This document shows positions 32,853 to 40,733 of a DNA stretch of 45,685 nt, piece by piece. Origin of the DNA: RUG754 sp045545455. Lineage in GTDB: Bacteria > Bacillota > Clostridia > Peptostreptococcales > Anaerovoracaceae. The position numbers were made by a program, and so were the translations under genes. Within the stretch, counting starts at the first letter, position 1, and every line of letters starts with the position of its first letter. The stretch lies in NCBI GenBank assembly GCA_045545455.1, contig JAZQAY010000010.1:1-45685 (forward strand), written 5' to 3'. The notes beneath the pieces were generated by a model, which saw nothing but the letters and a program-made list of their open reading frames with translations, did no database searches and was not told the origin of the DNA.

Positions 32853-34169
32853 CTAAACCTCCCTGATCACATACTTATAGAAGTCTACGGCAGGTGAGAG
32901 ACAGCTGAGATCCACGCTTTCGTTCAGCCCGTGGATGGAGGCAAGCTGTTCATCGTCGACCTTGAAAGGTGCGAACCTGATGCAGCAGTCGCTTACCCTT
33001 GACATATAGCGGGCGTCGCTCGCCCCGGTCATGATATATGGAGTGGTACGTACTCCGGGGAAGACTTCATTCACCGCTCTTTCGATCAGTCTGAAGCCGT
33101 CGGATCTGAAGTCTGATATGGGCGAAGAAAAGCCCGGATCCAGGACTTCTACCTCCACATCATATCTCCTGGCATATCTCGTTATTTCCTTGAGGCTGTC
33201 CTCCAGCGGCTGATGATGGGAATACCTGAGATTCCCTATGACATATGCCTCCTGAGGAAGCACGTTGTTTCCCTCTGAACCGTGACAGACCGTGAAAGCC
33301 AGGGTAGTGCTGATAAGAGATCTTGCCATCGGGGAGATGGAGTTCATTACTCTGGTGAGTAAGTGTATGTGCTTTTCGGGCTCTGCCATGAACCTCGCCT
33401 GAAGGCCTCCCATGGTCGGGGCCAGGCGCCTGAGAAGTTCACAGGTGACTTCTGAAAGTTTAGGAGTGAATACTTCATTTCTGTCTATGGCTGCCATGAA
33501 TTTGCCTAAACGGACAAGTGGAGTGTTCTTGCCGGGCGAGGATGCATGTCCTCCTGAAGAGCGTGCTGTGAACCTGATGTCAGCACAGCCTTTTTCTCCA
33601 ACGCCGATAACTGCAAAGGTACCTTTGGCACCGGAAATGGGTTCGTCAAGGATCATGCCACCCTCATCCAGAACGAGATCGAAACGCAGCCCCTGATCTG
33701 CCATATACTGCGAAAGCAATTCGGCTCCCGATCCATCGGTTTCTTCAGTACAGGCTGATTCGAACCATATATCATATTCAGGAACGAAGCCATCTGCAGA
33801 CAGTTCATCAGCTGCCTGAAACATTGCCCAAAGCTCGCCCTTATCGTCGATAGCACCTCTTCCCCAGATCTTCCCTTCTGCTATCTCTCCGCTGAACGGA
33901 GGGTATTTCCAGTCGCCTGCAGCTTCCACCACGTCGTGGTGATTCATCAGAAGGAGCTTCTGCCCGGGATTCTTTCCGGGCCAGCGCATGAGGAAGCTGC
34001 CGTCGTGCTCCGTGAAACTGCACGCTTTGAAAATATGGGGGAACAGTTCCCTCATAAGATCATGGAAACTGTAGAATTTGGTCAGGTCAGTCTGACCATT
34101 TTCCGATATGGTCTCATGTTTTATCATCTGTGAAAGTCTGCCTGCGTATTTTGCCGTGCGGTCGTCCAT
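32853..34169 (-). CDS. M20 family metallopeptidase
   Basis: The 438-residue protein has the M20 metal site: His78 and nearby residues in LLMNHHDVV, Asp109 in GRGAIDDKGE, Glu142-Glu143 in ACTEETDGSG, Asp168 in LVLDEGG, and a C-terminal His in SIHGLNE. A dimerisation domain lies in the middle. M20 enzymes remove amino acids from di- or tripeptides or split N-acyl amino acids; the group with HHDVVEA resembles carboxypeptidase/PM20-type enzymes. An AGGAGG site precedes the start. It overlaps almost directly with the transporter gene downstream and follows the prepilin peptidase by 13 bp. Confidence 0.92.
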   Translation of the reverse strand: MDDRTAKYAGRLSQMIKHETISENGQTDLTKFYSFHDLMRELFPHIFKACSFTEHDGSFLMRWPGKNPGQKLLLMNHHDVVEAAGDWKYPPFSGEIAEGKIWGRGAIDDKGELWAMFQAADELSADGFVPEYDIWFESACTEETDGSGAELLSQYMADQGLRFDLVLDEGGMILDEPISGAKGTFAVIGVGEKGCADIRFTARSSGGHASSPGKNTPLVRLGKFMAAIDRNEVFTPKLSEVTCELLRRLAPTMGGLQARFMAEPEKHIHLLTRVMNSISPMARSLISTTLAFTVCHGSEGNNVLPQEAYVIGNLRYSHHQPLEDSLKEITRYARRYDVEVEVLDPGFSSPISDFRSDGFRLIERAVNEVFPGVRTTPYIMTGASDARYMSRVSDCCIRFAPFKVDDEQLASIHGLNESVDLSCLSPAVDFYKYVIREV

Positions 34170-34182
34170 TGGTTACCTCCTG

Positions 34183-34914
34183 TCAGATGGTTATTATGAA
34201 ATCAGTTACAAGATCCTTTATGAACAAAAAATATATTCCGTATGCTATGGTTATGTAGGGGACCATGGGTCTGGTCTCCTTCAGATGTATCTGTTTCCTT
34301 AAAAGCTGATATCCGAAGTGGATCCCGCTAAGCAGGGTGCTCAGCACGAAGATTATGAGTACTCCGTAGAGCCCGGTGAGAAAGCCTATCGCTGTGAAGA
34401 GCTTGATGTCAGCACCGCCAAGGACCCATTTTTTGTAGATCGCTCTTGAGAGAAGGGCGATGATCAGCATGATTAGAAGCCCGGCGCCGGCACCTATCAG
34501 GCTGTCGTAGACAGCGTGCCTGTGGTAGAGGGCTATCTTTTGGGGAAGTATCCCGAGACCGGTCAGCACCAGCAGCATTATGAACTGGTCAGGCACTATC
34601 ATGTATTTGATATCAGCGATGGACATCAGAAGAAGAAGCCAGAGGGAAAACAGCATCGGAATCGCCAGCGAAGGGTCCCTCACGCCCATGTAGATGCCCA
34701 CTGCTATAAATAGACCTGTGAAGACATACTTGTATGGTACGGACTTGATCCTCTGTGTGGACATGTCTTTCAGTTCTTCGGATGGTTCCTCACCGTAGTC
34801 TGTCAGCCAGGCAGGGGGTATTCTGTTGAAAAAGTATACTGCGCTGTTTCCGAGAAGCGTTCCCAGGAGGATCGCTATAGCGCAGGTAAGAAGTATCTGA
34901 AGGGGCAGAGTCAT
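34183..34914 (-). CDS. A24-type prepilin peptidase, short form
   Basis: The 243-residue membrane protein has the two aspartates of the type IV prepilin peptidases: Asp101 in ADIKYMIVPD and Asp169 in GGADIKL. It has about seven membrane segments. The N-terminal cytoplasmic region (residues 28-68) lacks the zinc-binding cysteines of the full methyltransferase domain, so it should cut leader peptides but perhaps not N-methylate. The start at 34914 is chosen for its AAAGGAGAA site; a longer frame reading upstream overlaps truA and has no site. No pilin gene is in the window. It begins a minus-strand unit with the M20 peptidase and carrier genes. Confidence 0.88.
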   Translation of the reverse strand: MTLPLQILLTCAIAILLGTLLGNSAVYFFNRIPPAWLTDYGEEPSEELKDMSTQRIKSVPYKYVFTGLFIAVGIYMGVRDPSLAIPMLFSLWLLLLMSIADIKYMIVPDQFIMLLVLTGLGILPQKIALYHRHAVYDSLIGAGAGLLIMLIIALLSRAIYKKWVLGGADIKLFTAIGFLTGLYGVLIIFVLSTLLSGIHFGYQLLRKQIHLKETRPMVPYITIAYGIYFLFIKDLVTDFIITI

Positions 34915-34993
34915 ATTTCTCCTTTCTGAATATGTATCGTCATCCCTTGATATAACTGATTTTATCATATCCTGAATGACAAGACAATAAAGT

Positions 34994-35022
34994 TTGCCAA
35001 CCCATATGCGATGTGGTAAAAT
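34994..35022 (+). promoter_or_regulatory. promoter of truA
   Basis: TTGCCA (34994-34999), a 17-base spacer and TAAAAT (35017-35022), with an extended TG before the -10. The predicted start, about 35029, is only a few bases before the ATG at 35033. Confidence 0.65.
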
Positions 35023-35032
35023 ATCATAAATA

Positions 35033-35797
35033 ATGGAAAAAAATTTTTTGTTGAAAATTGCATATGACGGATCCGGTTTCAGCGGATGGCAGAGACAGCC
35101 TGACAAGAGGACCGTACAGGGAGAGCTTGAGCATGCGATCAGCGTTTTCACGGGTACTGAGATCAAACTCAGCGGGACATCCAGAACGGATGCCGGGGTG
35201 CACGCCTTGATGCAGTGCGCCACCCTTAAGGGTGACTTCAGCATTCCGTCTGAGGGTCTTATGAGAGCAGTGAACAACCTGCTTGCCGGGGGTATGAATA
35301 AGAAGAATCCGGTAGGAGACGTTCAGATACTCAGCATTACGGAGATGCCTGAAGATTTCCATGCAAGGTTCAACTGTAAAGGTAAGACCTACCGGTATGT
35401 GATCTACAGCGGAGAAAAGGACATCTTCAGAAGGAATTACGCCTACTGGGTACCGGAGAAGCCGGACGTTGAAAAGATGAGAGAAGGTGCGTCATATCTC
35501 GTAGGGACGCATGACTTCGCGGCTTTTCAGTCATCGGGCGGAAACGAAAGGGAGACCACGGTCAGGACCATAAGCGATATAACCGTAACTGAAAATGACA
35601 GCGATACCGTTATAGAGGTCACCGGAGATGGTTTTTTGTACAATATGGTGAGGATCATCACGGGGACTCTTTTGGAGATGGGCACCGGCAAAAAGGATCC
35701 GCAGGATATGAAAACGATAATCGACAGTCTGGACAGGTCGAAAGCGGGACACACTGCACCGGCTGAAGGGCTGTATCTCAAGGAAATATATTTTTAG
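35033..35797 (+). CDS. truA: tRNA pseudouridine synthase A
   Basis: The 254-residue enzyme isomerises uridines 38-40 in the anticodon arm of tRNAs. The catalytic Asp53 lies in GTSRTDAGVHA. Other marks are the N-terminal KIAYDGSGFSGWQ, FNCKGKTYRY, and the late FLYNMVRIITGTLLEMG. The length is normal for TruA. The ATG at 35033 gives the standard N-terminus, but no ribosome binding site is seen and the promoter places the RNA start about 4 bases upstream, so translation may be leaderless. comEB follows by 9 bp with a strong site. Confidence 0.95.
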   Translation: MEKNFLLKIAYDGSGFSGWQRQPDKRTVQGELEHAISVFTGTEIKLSGTSRTDAGVHALMQCATLKGDFSIPSEGLMRAVNNLLAGGMNKKNPVGDVQILSITEMPEDFHARFNCKGKTYRYVIYSGEKDIFRRNYAYWVPEKPDVEKMREGASYLVGTHDFAAFQSSGGNERETTVRTISDITVTENDSDTVIEVTGDGFLYNMVRIITGTLLEMGTGKKDPQDMKTIIDSLDRSKAGHTAPAEGLYLKEIYF

Positions 35798-35806
35798 GAG
35801 GAAGAC

Positions 35807-36259
35807 ATGGCGAGACCTACATGGGATGAATACTATATGAAGATGGCGGAACTGGCAGCTACCAGGTCGACCTGCCTTAGGAGAAACGTTGGAGCTGTTA
35901 TCGTAGTTGATAACCACGCGGTAGCGACAGGGTATAACGGAGCTCCGAAGGGAGTCAAGCACTGCGCAGAGATAGGCGGATGCCTGAGAGAAAAACTAAA
36001 TATACCCTCCGGTCAGAGACATGAGCTCTGCAGAGCCCTTCATGCTGAACAGAACGCTATCATCCAGGCTGCAGCCATGGGACATGCCGTTGAAGGCGGA
36101 ACTATCTACGTCACTCATCAGCCATGTGTGATCTGCTCCAAAATGATAATAAATGCTGGCATCAAGAGGATCGTAGTCAAGGAAGGCTATCCTGATGAGA
36201 TGGCGGTCGAGATCCTGGAGGAAGCCGGGCTCAGAGCCGTAATGCTGGGGGATAAATAA
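35807..36259 (+). CDS. comEB: deoxycytidylate (dCMP) deaminase family protein
   Basis: The 150-residue zinc deaminase converts dCMP to dUMP for thymidylate synthesis. The zinc motif is His79-Ala-Glu81 (LHAEQNAI) with Cys107 and Cys110 in PCVIC. The N-terminal WDEYYMKMAELAATRSTC and AVATGYNGAPKGV match the ComEB/dCMP deaminase type. Length fits the family. An AGGAGG site precedes the ATG, and it is the second gene of the truA operon, ended by a GC-rich hairpin. Confidence 0.93.
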   Translation: MARPTWDEYYMKMAELAATRSTCLRRNVGAVIVVDNHAVATGYNGAPKGVKHCAEIGGCLREKLNIPSGQRHELCRALHAEQNAIIQAAAMGHAVEGGTIYVTHQPCVICSKMIINAGIKRIVVKEGYPDEMAVEILEEAGLRAVMLGDK

Positions 36260-36274
36260 AATACAACGACTGAG

Positions 36275-36300
36275 CCGGGGCGCGATCAGCCCCGGTCTTT
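36275..36300 (+). terminator. GC-rich hairpin after comEB
   Basis: The stem CCGGGGC / GCCCCGG (36275-36281 and 36289-36295) with a short, imperfect T tract (tctttg). It may be only a partial terminator, letting RNA reach the next gene. Confidence 0.55.
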
Positions 36301-36317
36301 GAATTTATATCAGCTTT

Positions 36318-39044
36318 ATGAATAAGATAACGATGGGAGTCCTGGCGCACGTTGACGCCGGAAAGACAACTTTATCTGAAGCCATCCTCTATCTGACAGG
36401 AACGACCAGGAAGGCAGGAAGAGTGGATTCCGGGGACACCTTTCTGGATACCGACAGGATGGAGATAGACCGCGGTATCACTGTATTCTCCAAGGAAGCC
36501 CGTTTCAGGACGGGGGACCTGGAGGTCACGCTCGTTGATACCCCGGGACATGCAGACTTCAGCGCCGAGATGGAAAGAGCTTTATCCGTACTGGATCTGG
36601 CTCTTCTTGTGGTGAGCGGAGCGGAAGGTGTACAGAGCCACACAGTGACTCTCCTTAAACTTTTCAAAGCCTATGATATCCCCGTGGTGATCTTCGTGAA
36701 CAAGATGGATATGCCGGGGACGGACATGGAGAAGGTGCTGAAGGACGTAAGGAAATATCTGCCCGAAGCAGTTGATCTTTCAGGGATGGCGGACCAGCTC
36801 GTAAAAGATCCCGGATACCACATAGCCTGTTTATCGGAGCCTGAGAGTGTACTGTTACAAGATGATATCGCAGAGGAAGCAGCTACATGCTCTGAAAAGC
36901 TCATGGAAAGCTATCTGGACGGCGGTATAAGCGTAAAGGAAGTAACGGAAGCCATCGGAAGGAGGGAGTTATTCCCGGTTACCTTCGGCTCGGCACTAAA
37001 AATGGATGGAGTGGACGGGCTCTTAAGGATACTTGAAGTCTTTTCTCCTGTCAGGACTTATCCGGAGGATTTCAGCGCGACCGTATACAAGATAACGAGA
37101 GACGCTAATGGAAACCGCCTGACTAACCTCAGAGTCACCGGCGGTGTTCTCAGGAATAAGATGCAGATAGAGACCGGGACATCAGGTGATGATGAAAAAA
37201 TCACCGAAAAGGTCGAACAGATAAGGCTGTACAACGGCGATAAATTCACCAGTGTGAACCTGGCAGAGGCAGGGACGATATGCGCCGTCCTGGGACTGAA
37301 AAATACGTATGCGGGACAGAGGCTCGGGCACGTCACGGAAGATGACAGCAGACCCTTTATAGAGCCTGCTCTCACCTATACTTTAAGCATGCCCGGGGGA
37401 GAAGATCCTGTTTCTGTGCTGACTAAGATCCGCGAACTTGAGGAAGAGGACCCGGCCCTTAAGGTATCCTGGGAGGAACGGACTAAAGAGATAAAGGTAA
37501 GTATCATGGGAGAGCTGGAAAAGGATCTCTTGATATACAGGATAAAGGATCGCTTTGGTATAGATGCGGAACTTGTAAAGGGCAAAGTCATATACAAGGA
37601 GACCATAAGTGAACCTGTGGTCGGCATAGGTCACTACGAACCACTGAGGCATTACGCTGAGGTCAGACTGCTTCTGGAACCGCTGCCTGAGGGAGCAGGC
37701 CTGGTATTTGAATCACAGGTGCCTGAAGATGAACTGGCAAAAAACTGGCAGCGCCTCATAATGAAGCATCTTATGGAAAGGCGGCACAAGGGGACTTTAA
37801 CGGGTGCGGAGATCACAGATATGAGGATCAGCATCATCGCGGGAAGAGCTCACCTTAAACATACCGAGGGAGGAGATTTCAGACAAGCTACTTACCGGGC
37901 GGTGAGGAATGGCCTGAGAAAGGCCCTGGAAAAGGGGAGTGAAGTCCTTCTGGAACCTATGTATGACTTCAGCATTTCAACAGACCGGAAATACATAGGC
38001 AGAGTTCTCACAGATATGGACAGACTGGGAGCTTCCTGCCGTCTTGAAGAGGATGTAGCGGACGGAACTGCGGTGATCAGCGGAAGAGGCCCGGTATCGA
38101 CCTTAAGCGAGTATCAGATGGAGCTTAACGCCTTCTCGGAAGGCACCGGAAGATTCATGGCGCTTCCCGGAGGATACGGGCCCTGCCACGATCAGGATGA
38201 AGTGGTTTCGGCCTATGCCTATGATCCTGACAGCGATATATATAACCCCTGCGGTTCGGTATTCACCGACCACGGTGCAGGCGTCTACGTTGAGTGGGAC
38301 AGGGTCGAAGAACTGGCACACACTGAAGGAGGCCTGAGAGGGCTTAACGCCGAAGCTGAGACCACTGGCCGATCGGATCCTTCAGACCGCATCGGAAGAG
38401 GCGCCGTGGGAAATGACGAGAAGACGCTAAAGAGTATCTTCGAAAAGACCTACGGAAAGAGCAAAAGAGATGAGCAGCTCCTTAAAGAGGCGAGATCCAG
38501 ATCCACAAGGCAGCCGGCGGCAGAGGAGAGCAATTATCCGAAGCCTAACCTGAAGACCCAGAAGGGAAAGGGAAAGACATACCTGGTGGTCGACGGATAT
38601 AACGTTCTCTATGCCTGGGATGAGTTTAAAGAACTAAGAGAGGCCAATATAGACGGCGCCAGAGAGGCACTGATAGAGGTGCTCCAGAACTACCAGGGAT
38701 ACGCGGGAACCGGTATGACCCTGGTGTTCGATGGTTACAAACTTAAGACCAATTCCGGTGAGGACCTTAAATATGGGGACCTGAACGTGGTCTATACAGG
38801 TGAAGGGAAGACCGCTGACCGCTTCATAGAAGAATTTTCACATGAGAACGGTAAGAAATACGATATCACAGTAGTAACTTCTGACCGGATGGTACAGATG
38901 TCATCCCTTGGGTATGGCTCGGGAAGGCTTTCTTCAGCTGAATTCCATGCTGAAGTTACGGGGGCGATCCGTGAGATAAGAGATATCATAGGAAACCACA
39001 GAGAATCGCGAAACAGGCCCTTTGAGGAACTGCTGGAAACCTGA
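36318..39044 (+). CDS. Tet(M)-like ribosomal GTPase fused to a Rae1/YacP-type NYN ribonuclease
   Basis: The 908-residue protein starts as a translational GTPase of the Tet(M)/EF-G type: G1 AHVDAGKTT (10-18), G3 DTPGHADF (74-81), G4 NKMD (128-131), then domains II-V to about residue 690. A charged linker (about 700-750) joins it to a C-terminal NYN domain (753-900) with VDGYNVLYAW, GEGKTADRFIEE and VVTSDRMVQM, the conserved acids of YacP/Rae1. Rae1 in Bacillus cuts mRNA in the ribosomal A site, and Tet(M) acts next to that site. A joint role in ribosome rescue or drug tolerance is plausible (inference). No ribosome binding site is seen upstream of the ATG. It is otherwise monocistronic. Confidence 0.92.
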   Translation: MNKITMGVLAHVDAGKTTLSEAILYLTGTTRKAGRVDSGDTFLDTDRMEIDRGITVFSKEARFRTGDLEVTLVDTPGHADFSAEMERALSVLDLALLVVSGAEGVQSHTVTLLKLFKAYDIPVVIFVNKMDMPGTDMEKVLKDVRKYLPEAVDLSGMADQLVKDPGYHIACLSEPESVLLQDDIAEEAATCSEKLMESYLDGGISVKEVTEAIGRRELFPVTFGSALKMDGVDGLLRILEVFSPVRTYPEDFSATVYKITRDANGNRLTNLRVTGGVLRNKMQIETGTSGDDEKITEKVEQIRLYNGDKFTSVNLAEAGTICAVLGLKNTYAGQRLGHVTEDDSRPFIEPALTYTLSMPGGEDPVSVLTKIRELEEEDPALKVSWEERTKEIKVSIMGELEKDLLIYRIKDRFGIDAELVKGKVIYKETISEPVVGIGHYEPLRHYAEVRLLLEPLPEGAGLVFESQVPEDELAKNWQRLIMKHLMERRHKGTLTGAEITDMRISIIAGRAHLKHTEGGDFRQATYRAVRNGLRKALEKGSEVLLEPMYDFSISTDRKYIGRVLTDMDRLGASCRLEEDVADGTAVISGRGPVSTLSEYQMELNAFSEGTGRFMALPGGYGPCHDQDEVVSAYAYDPDSDIYNPCGSVFTDHGAGVYVEWDRVEELAHTEGGLRGLNAEAETTGRSDPSDRIGRGAVGNDEKTLKSIFEKTYGKSKRDEQLLKEARSRSTRQPAAEESNYPKPNLKTQKGKGKTYLVVDGYNVLYAWDEFKELREANIDGAREALIEVLQNYQGYAGTGMTLVFDGYKLKTNSGEDLKYGDLNVVYTGEGKTADRFIEEFSHENGKKYDITVVTSDRMVQMSSLGYGSGRLSSAEFHAEVTGAIREIRDIIGNHRESRNRPFEELLET

Positions 39045-39053
39045 GCAGAATAA

Positions 39054-39082
39054 TTGATTATTCCGTTCGTTTATTGTATAAT
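39054..39082 (+). promoter_or_regulatory. promoter of the Gld-like ABC operon, with overlapping dyad
   Basis: TTGATT (39054-39059), a 17-base spacer and TATAAT (39077-39082). A 7-bp inverted repeat GAATAAT / ATTATTC (39048-39054 and 39057-39063) overlaps the -35 and could be an operator or the end of the previous transcript. Confidence 0.75.
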
Positions 39083-39133
39083 ATATAGTTGATTTTTAAT
39101 TGATACCACTAACGATCCAGGAGGATGACAGCT

Positions 39134-39886
39134 TTGATAGAGGTAAAAAATCTGATTAAGCAATACGGGACTCACCTGGCTCTGGACGACCTGAGTTTCA
39201 ACGTCGAGGATAATGAGATCTTCGGCTTTCTGGGACCAAACGGAGCGGGAAAGTCGACTACAATGAATATAATCACCGGATATCTGGCACCCACGTCGGG
39301 AAGCGTTTCGATAGACGGCCATGATATCATCGAGGATCCCATAGGTGCCAAGAGGCTCATAGGATACCTTCCTGAACTGCCGCCGCTTTATCTGGACATG
39401 ACTCCGAGAGAATATCTCAGGTTTGTCGCGGAAGCCAAGGGGGTCAGCAAGCAGGACCTTAAAACCGAGATCGACAGGGTTATGGAGAAGACGGCCATTT
39501 CTGATGTTCAGAACCAGCTCGTAAAGACCCTTTCCAAAGGTTACAGACAGAGAGTCGGAATGGCGGAAGCGATAATCGGAAGCCCGAAAGTCATAATAAT
39601 GGATGAACCCACGGTAGGACTTGACCCTGTACAGATAATCGAATTCAGGGAGATGATCCGTGAACTCGGGAAGGACCATACCGTGATAATATCCAGTCAC
39701 ATACTGGCGGAGATATCTGAGATCTGCCATAAGACCATGATAATCGTCAAGGGGAAACTGGTCGCCATCGACACCCCTGAAAACCTGGCGAAGAAGATCG
39801 GAGGAGACTACGAGAATATGTCTCTCGAGGATATTTTCCTCAAATTCGTGGAAAAGGAGGGAGCCGGAAGTGCTGACAGTATATAA
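39134..39886 (+). CDS. ABC transporter ATP-binding protein
   Basis: The 250-residue ATPase has Walker A GPNGAGKST (34-42), the signature LSKGYRQRVGMAEA, Walker B VIIMDEPTVGLD and the switch His in ISSHI. I use the TTG at 39134 as start: AGGAGG at 39119-39124 lies 9 bases before it, and MIEVKNLIKQYG is the normal N-terminus. An ATG at 39125 touches the AGGAGG directly and is unlikely. It is the energy subunit for the membrane protein encoded next, whose GTG start lies inside its last codons. Together with the two following genes it resembles the GldA-GldF-GldG type of exporter. The substrate is unknown. Confidence 0.93.
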   Translation: MIEVKNLIKQYGTHLALDDLSFNVEDNEIFGFLGPNGAGKSTTMNIITGYLAPTSGSVSIDGHDIIEDPIGAKRLIGYLPELPPLYLDMTPREYLRFVAEAKGVSKQDLKTEIDRVMEKTAISDVQNQLVKTLSKGYRQRVGMAEAIIGSPKVIIMDEPTVGLDPVQIIEFREMIRELGKDHTVIISSHILAEISEICHKTMIIVKGKLVAIDTPENLAKKIGGDYENMSLEDIFLKFVEKEGAGSADSI

Positions 39887-40733
39887 AAAAGACCTTCACA
39901 ACTATTTTTCCACGTTCGTAGGATATGTCTTCATAGCAGCAGTCCTGCTCTCCGGGGGAATATACGTATTCATAAATAACTTCATGAACGGATATGCCAG
40001 CTTCGGCACATCCATAAACAGCGTGCCGTTTTTCTTCGTGTTCCTGATCCCCGTCATCAGCGCGGGCATCTTCACCGATGAAAAACGTCAGAAGACGGAC
40101 CAGCTTCTCTATACTCTGCCTCTCACTTCAAGGCAGATCGTGTTCGGAAAATATCTGGCCCTTGTTACCGTGCTGGCAGTGCCGCTCCTGATCCTGGGCA
40201 TCTATCCCCTGATCATGTCAGCTTACGGAGACGTAAATTTCGTGCAGGCGTATTCAAACCTGTTCGCGGTATTTCTTCTCGGAATGGCGCTCTGTGCGAT
40301 ATGCATGTTCATATCAAGCCTGACGGAATCCATTATCGTTTCCGCCATACTTTGTTTTGCTTGCATGTTCATACTGTATCAGCTGAATTCATTCTCCGAG
40401 GCCCTGACGGGATCTCAGAGGAATTCCATAATAGGGTTCGCTGTCCTGGCTGTGGCTCTGGCGGTATTCATCTGGTACATGACAAAGAATATATACATCG
40501 CGCTCATACCTTCGCTTATTTGCGCCATTGTCCTGGTAGTCGTCAACAATGCGTCCAAGGTGGCGCTGGCCGGAAAGATAAACCTGGTGATGAGCAGCGT
40601 ATCCGTGTTCAACAGGATGAACAACTTCATGAACGGTATACTGGATGTCACAGCCCTGATCTATTATCTGTCGATCATCGTGCTGTTTGTGCTGTTTACG
40701 GTATACACCTTTGAAAGGAAGAGGTGGAACTGA
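39870..40733 (+). CDS. ABC-2 type permease, GldF-like
   Basis: The 287-residue membrane protein has six to eight predicted membrane segments. The motif ISAGIFTDEKRQKTDQLLYTLPLTSRQIVFGKYLA (around residues 67-101) is shared with GldF-like and other ABC-2 permeases of the ATP-bound export type. It starts with GTG at 39870, preceded by AAGGAGG at 9 bases, and overlaps the ATPase gene by 17 bases. Its stop overlaps the ATG of the next gene by one base (TGATG). It should form the channel paired with the ATPase at 39134-39886. Confidence 0.88.
   Translation: MLTVYKKDLHNYFSTFVGYVFIAAVLLSGGIYVFINNFMNGYASFGTSINSVPFFFVFLIPVISAGIFTDEKRQKTDQLLYTLPLTSRQIVFGKYLALVTVLAVPLLILGIYPLIMSAYGDVNFVQAYSNLFAVFLLGMALCAICMFISSLTESIIVSAILCFACMFILYQLNSFSEALTGSQRNSIIGFAVLAVALAVFIWYMTKNIYIALIPSLICAIVLVVVNNASKVALAGKINLVMSSVSVFNRMNNFMNGILDVTALIYYLSIIVLFVLFTVYTFERKRWN

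Noticed and set aside
34915..35277. N-terminal extension of the prepilin peptidase frame
   Set aside because: It overlaps truA and the intergenic region, has no ribosome site, and the family N-terminus begins at 34914.
36318..39044. Reading the GTPase-nuclease gene simply as a tetracycline resistance determinant
   Set aside because: Ribosomal-protection homology alone does not prove resistance; the NYN fusion, codon use like the neighbours and lack of mobile elements argue for a native housekeeping or stress role.
39071..39730. 219-codon open frame on the minus strand
   Set aside because: Antisense to the ABC ATPase whose motifs are complete; it also crosses that operon's promoter.
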